A DNA stretch of 64,000 nt from Nostoc mirabile CHAB5784 (GTDB taxonomy: Bacteria; Cyanobacteriota; Cyanobacteriia; Cyanobacteriales; Nostocaceae), in assembly GCF_020829645.1 (NCBI RefSeq), contig NZ_JAIVFS010000034.1, forward strand, positions 1 to 64,000, written 5' to 3'. The position numbers and the translations under genes were made by a program. The notes under the pieces are model-generated. The model searched no databases and was not told the origin of the DNA. It saw only the letters and a list, made by a program, of their open reading frames with translations. Shown here piece after piece: positions 61,878-64,000 of this stretch. The number at the start of each line of letters is the position of its first letter. Within the stretch, counting starts at the first letter, position 1.

Positions 61878-62123
61878 GTTATGTCAAGTTCACATGAACA
61901 TTTATAATTAGGGCTGACGCGGTAACATAAGGACGCGGAAACACGGTGAGACGGTGACGTAGGGAGTTTTAAATTATAAATAATTAATAGTGTTGATATT
62001 TAATGAATAAAAGCAACATTTTTAGCTGATATGTTGTCACGATAGATTAACTCAATAAAATCGGTCGAGTCTTGCAAGTAGAGAAAACCCACCTAAAATG
62101 GGTGTAAGGAGAGAAACAACAAG

Positions 62124-62474
62124 ATGTCTAATAACCGTTCTGGAGTATTTTTTGGCGGTTTGATGCTGGGAGCTACCATCGGTGCTTTGACCGGTTTGCT
62201 AGTGGCTCCCCGCACAGGGCGCGAAACGCGTAAAATTTTGAAAAAATCTGCCAATGCTATTCCAGAATTGGCAGAAGATTTATCAACGAGTGTGCAAATC
62301 CAGGCAGATCGTCTTTCTGCTAGCGCATTGCGAAACTGGGATGAAACTCTAGATAGATTACGGGAAGCGATCGCAGCAGGTGTAGATGCCAGTCAGAGAG
62401 AAAGCCAAGTCTTGAAGCGGCAAACATCTGTTGAAGACTCAGATTCTCTTCCCCAGCAATTAGAACGCTCATAA
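62124..62474 (+). CDS. YtxH domain protein
   Basis: 116 residues: GVFFGGLMLGATIGALTGLLVAPRTGRETRKILKKSANAIPELAEDL. The Gly-rich transmembrane segment followed by APRTGxETR is the YtxH signature. The rest is a helical tail that may contact the cell envelope. RBS ggagagaaa at about 62109-62116. It pairs with the DUF948 gene 11 nt downstream. Confidence 0.87.
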   Translation: MSNNRSGVFFGGLMLGATIGALTGLLVAPRTGRETRKILKKSANAIPELAEDLSTSVQIQADRLSASALRNWDETLDRLREAIAAGVDASQRESQVLKRQTSVEDSDSLPQQLERS

Positions 62475-62485
62475 ATGTCATAACC

Positions 62486-63025
62486 GTGATTGATCCCCTG
62501 TTTTGGTTGGGACTTTCTTTACTCTTAGTCGCCACAAGTTTGACTGCGGTTTTAGTGGCGGCAATACCGGCTTTGCAGGAGTTAGCACGCGCTGCTCGTA
62601 GTGCAGAAAAGCTATTTGATACACTCTCGCGCGAGTTACCACCCACTCTAGAAGCTATCCGTGTGACTGGTTTGGAAATCACTGACTTAACTGATGATGT
62701 CAGTGAAGGTGTAAAAAGTGCTAATCAAGTCGTGAAACAAGTTGATCAAAGCCTTGATAATGCAAGAATTCAGGCTCAAAATCTGCAAGTAGGTACACGC
62801 AGCATCTTTGTTGGTGCGAAAGCTGCTTGGAGAAACTTCACGCGCCAAAAACCCACAAGGCGAACAAGCGATCGCTTGCCAAGCAATGAAAAACCACCAC
62901 TAACGTTGCGAGAACGAGAAGTGCTAAAGCAAGAAAATCGCCGGAGCAAAGCAGAAGTATACCGCGTTAATGACGGTTACAGCGACGCCGCTAGCTGGGA
63001 AAACAATTTCGATGATGAAGATTGA
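62486..63025 (+). CDS. DUF948 domain membrane protein
   Basis: 179 residues with GTG start: IDPLFWLGLSLLLVATSLTAVLVAAIPALQELARAARSAEKLFDTLSRELPPTLEAI. An N-terminal transmembrane helix (about 5-28) is followed by a long helix with DUF948-like heptads (TGLEITDLTDDVSEGVKSANQVVKQVDQSLDNARI), then a basic, polar tail. YtxH and DUF948 proteins are often neighbours and are thought to act in envelope stress or cell-surface roles. Confidence 0.82.
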   Translation: MIDPLFWLGLSLLLVATSLTAVLVAAIPALQELARAARSAEKLFDTLSRELPPTLEAIRVTGLEITDLTDDVSEGVKSANQVVKQVDQSLDNARIQAQNLQVGTRSIFVGAKAAWRNFTRQKPTRRTSDRLPSNEKPPLTLREREVLKQENRRSKAEVYRVNDGYSDAASWENNFDDED

Positions 63026-63067
63026 TTAAAAAAAGGGCATTGGGCAGCTATAGCTCTATGCGGCAAA

Positions 63068-63511
63068 TCAAACCCAAGATTCCAGCGAAAAGGTTCTCAC
63101 CTGTTGAATTCGCAAAAAGTCACTATCACTAGAAACGATAGTTAAATTATTTTGTAGTGCAATAGCAGCTATCCAAATGTCATTTTCATCAAAACCCAAA
63201 TCAACAATTTTAGTTTTTCGCCGCTTGTTTTTATCTTTGGGTGCAAACTGATTGAATAAAGCTGCCTTAATTTGACCGTAAATTGTTGCTGTTTATTCTG
63301 TTATATGGTAGATACGAATATCTTCTAAAAATTCTGTCAAGCGAGCCAGATTATTTTCCTTGCGTTGGGATTTTTCCATCATGAATGTCAGTTCACCCTG
63401 GACAATTACGCAAGTGGCAATGTTATTTTCTCCAACTTCATTCACGCGACGGATAACATTTGGCTCACCTAAAATAATGGCACTACAATAATTTGTATCA
63501 AGTAAATGCAT
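63068..63511 (-). pseudogene. VapC-type PIN toxin with one nonsense codon
   Basis: The frame reads MHLLDTNYCSAIILGEPN (D5), VIVQGELTFMM (E40) and EDIRIYHITE, then TAA (63293-63295), then in the same frame TATIYGQIKAALFNQFAP ... VDLGFDENDIWIAAIALQNNLTIVSSDSDFLRI and FSLESWV, stop at 63068. The complete protein would be about 147 residues, the normal VapC length. The single TAA most simply comes from GAA by one change. The truncated product lacks the last acidic residues of the PIN site. Confidence 0.88.
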
Positions 63512-63831
63512 TATTCAAATAGGTTTTCGTCATCAAATTTAGCTTGACCACGGGTAGCATATACTGCTTGAAGGCATTCTTCAAAGTCGTCACCTTCCCA
63601 AGTGCCAGCGTGTCGAAGAATGGAACGCCCGGAAGCAGGACGGTATGTAAGTTGCTTTTTCTCACTAGAAGTTTCTGTAGAATCGCTTAGAGGAATAGGT
63701 TCAAGCTGACCTGATTCCAACTCCTTTTTTGTATAGTTAACCTTAATAGAACGTATCAAATCGAGTGCTTCTGTTAGCAACTCCGGCGGTAAATTTTCTA
63801 TTTCTTGGATTAATAATTCTTTGTTAGTCAT
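63511..63831 (-). CDS. Probable VapB-type antitoxin (DUF2281-like)
   Basis: 106 residues: MTNKELLIQEIENLPPELLTEALDLIRSIK, the DUF2281-like N-terminus of many cyanobacterial antitoxins, then a linker and RSILRHAGTWEGDDFEECLQAVYATRG, the toxin-binding tail. The stop overlaps the toxin's start by 1 nt (TAATG), a standard TA arrangement. The frame is intact. Confidence 0.82.
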   Translation of the reverse strand: MTNKELLIQEIENLPPELLTEALDLIRSIKVNYTKKELESGQLEPIPLSDSTETSSEKKQLTYRPASGRSILRHAGTWEGDDFEECLQAVYATRGQAKFDDENLFE

Positions 63832-63904
63832 CTCTCACCTCTAATCATTCATTTTTTATTGTATGGGGAACTCCGCTATGGCTTAGTCAATTTTGAGGTG
63901 TTAA

Positions 63905-63931
63905 ATAATTCGTAATTCGTAATTCGTAATG
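63905..63931 (+). repeat. Heptamer repeat (AATTCGT)n
   Basis: Tandem aattcgt copies. The same heptamer appears at 37850-37870. It is a typical Nostoc short tandem repeat. Confidence 0.8.
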
Positions 63932-64000
63932 GGCAACTCTTAGAGACGCTAAACTCGAACGCCCCGCAACGCTTTCGTAAATTTTGTTTTGTAATGGGGA

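Overview
The window reads as the chromosome of a filamentous, heterocyst-type cyanobacterium (Nostoc/Anabaena-like). Reasons: chlB of dark chlorophyll synthesis, an FtsH2-type thylakoid protease, a Ycf37-like photosystem I assembly protein and many cyanobacteria-only families (DUF3285, DUF4330, CyRepA1); frequent HIP1 octamers (GCGATCGC); and intergenic spaces packed with small dispersed repeats and MITE-like elements of the Nostoc kind. Family names come from reading the proteins; no database was searched.

Layout. 0.15-6 kb: a decayed or recoded RF2 paralogue, then prfB with its programmed +1 frameshift, a DUF3285 peptide, ybeY, dgkA, pabA/trpG and a metallo-beta-lactamase-fold protein without its metal motif. 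6-17 kb: a seven-repeat FG-GAP protein, pepP, a nuclease-fold orphan, ftsH, small secreted proteins and gltX. 16.6-17.8 kb: an IS200/IS605 element with intact tnpA and truncated tnpB, next to tRNA-Asp(GTC). 18-31 kb: two tandem Ser/Thr kinases sharing a C-terminal domain, a phytase-like esterase, a RecB-like nuclease, a cysteine/cystine lyase-like enzyme, a glycosyltransferase/membrane-protein operon, YjbQ and Nif3. 31-41.3 kb: a beta-CASP-type metallohydrolase, a tiny membrane protein, RDD protein, rpmG-rpsR-RNase II, parDE, GrpB, rpmI-rplT, a solute-binding protein and Ycf37. 41.4-49.5 kb: a frameshifted TM2 protein, copper amine oxidase, cyclophilin, chlB followed by a 1.2-kb cassette closed by a second copy of the chlB 3' end, and a decayed YefM-YoeB pair. 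49.5-64 kb: a large TPR membrane protein, a plasmid-type CyRepA1 replication protein, a DUF2470 gene broken by a short dispersed repeat, a phosphatase, an M48 protease, a DUF4330 protein, a Zur-box-controlled metal-binding lipoprotein, YtxH/DUF948 proteins and a VapBC pair whose toxin has a nonsense codon.

The backbone is housekeeping: translation (prfB, gltX, rpmG, rpsR, rpmI, rplT, RNase II, YbeY), folate or tryptophan, chlorophyll and photosystem upkeep. Accessory DNA sits between these genes. Most striking are the GGQ-less RF2 paralogue holding two UGA-C codons, the duplicated chlB 3' end whose two copies differ only at synonymous sites, a plasmid replication gene in chromosomal context, toxin genes broken while antitoxins stay open, and a tetranucleotide repeat whose loss of one unit would fuse a TM2 domain to its C-terminal half. 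Several MITE-like elements keep inverted termini, and two of them keep clear target duplications.
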